This document shows positions 13,529 through 13,572 of a stretch of 13,572 nt of DNA, one piece after another. Each line of letters begins with the position of its first letter. Position 1 is the first letter of the stretch. The notes beneath the pieces are model-generated. The model saw nothing but the letters and a program-made list of their open reading frames with translations, had not been told where the DNA came from and made no database searches. The position numbers and the translations under genes were made by a program. Origin of the DNA: Thermodesulfobacteriota bacterium (lineage in GTDB: Bacteria > Desulfobacterota > SM23-61); NCBI GenBank assembly GCA_030018715.1, contig JASEHN010000036.1:1-13572 (forward strand). The letters are read 5' to 3'.

Positions 13529-13572
13529 CCAAGGGATTCCAGGGGCCGGGGGCCAGAGCGGAACGCTTGGAA
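13529..13572. repeat. Partial GC-rich repeat at the window edge
   Basis: GGGGCCGGGGGCC (13542-13554) is flanked by CCAAG (13529-13533) with CTTGG (13566-13570), and by TTCCA (13537-13541) with TGGAA (13568-13572). The two flanking pairs are overlapping alternatives. The element is cut off by the end of the window, so its extent cannot be judged. No terminator with a clear T tract follows the transporter gene. Confidence 0.25.

Overview
The window looks like a piece of an anaerobic, probably Desulfobacterota (deltaproteobacterial) chromosome. This is inferred from gene content only: a very large 2-hydroxyacyl-CoA-dehydratase-activase-like protein with two ATPase domains, a catabolic-type uroporphyrinogen-decarboxylase-family methyltransferase, an orphan PAS histidine kinase, and short intergenic repeats of a kind common in such genomes. 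There is no rRNA, tRNA, CRISPR array, transposase or phage gene.

Region 1 (1-3280, + strand) is a complete tripartite tricarboxylate transporter operon in the order tctC-tctB-tctA. It has a near-consensus sigma-70-type promoter (TTGATA, 17 bases, TATACT at 51-79), a strong ribosome binding site, nested inverted repeats around the promoter, and a GC-rich hairpin followed by a T-rich run between tctC and tctB. That hairpin probably lets the binding protein be made in excess over the membrane subunits. No enzyme for the imported substrate is encoded in the window.

Region 2 (3311-10825, - strand) holds four genes pointing the same way. In transcription order they are a metallo-beta-lactamase-fold hydrolase, a soluble PAS histidine kinase with no adjacent response regulator, the 1418-residue activase/dehydratase-like Fe-S protein, and a protein-L-isoaspartate O-methyltransferase with an N-terminal signal-like segment. 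The gaps are 172, 210 and 104 bases, so they need not be one operon. The large protein is the most interesting gene. It has two ASKHA ATPase domains, each with the cysteine pair that holds the [4Fe-4S] cluster at the dimer interface of normal activases. A four-cysteine linker follows, then a long cysteine-rich dehydratase-like half.

Region 3 (10826-11230) is a 405-base divergent intergenic stretch rich in dyad symmetry. It includes a 33-base imperfect palindrome, smaller palindromes and fragments of dispersed repeats.

Region 4 (11231-13477, + strand) is a tight two-gene unit. It pairs an MtaA/CmuA-type URO-D-fold methyltransferase that keeps the HxC...C zinc-site signature with an Fsr-like major facilitator transporter whose GTG start directly abuts the stop of the first gene. 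The pair suggests import and demethylation of, or methyl transfer from, an unknown compound. The corrinoid protein and substrate methyltransferase that would normally partner it are not in the window.
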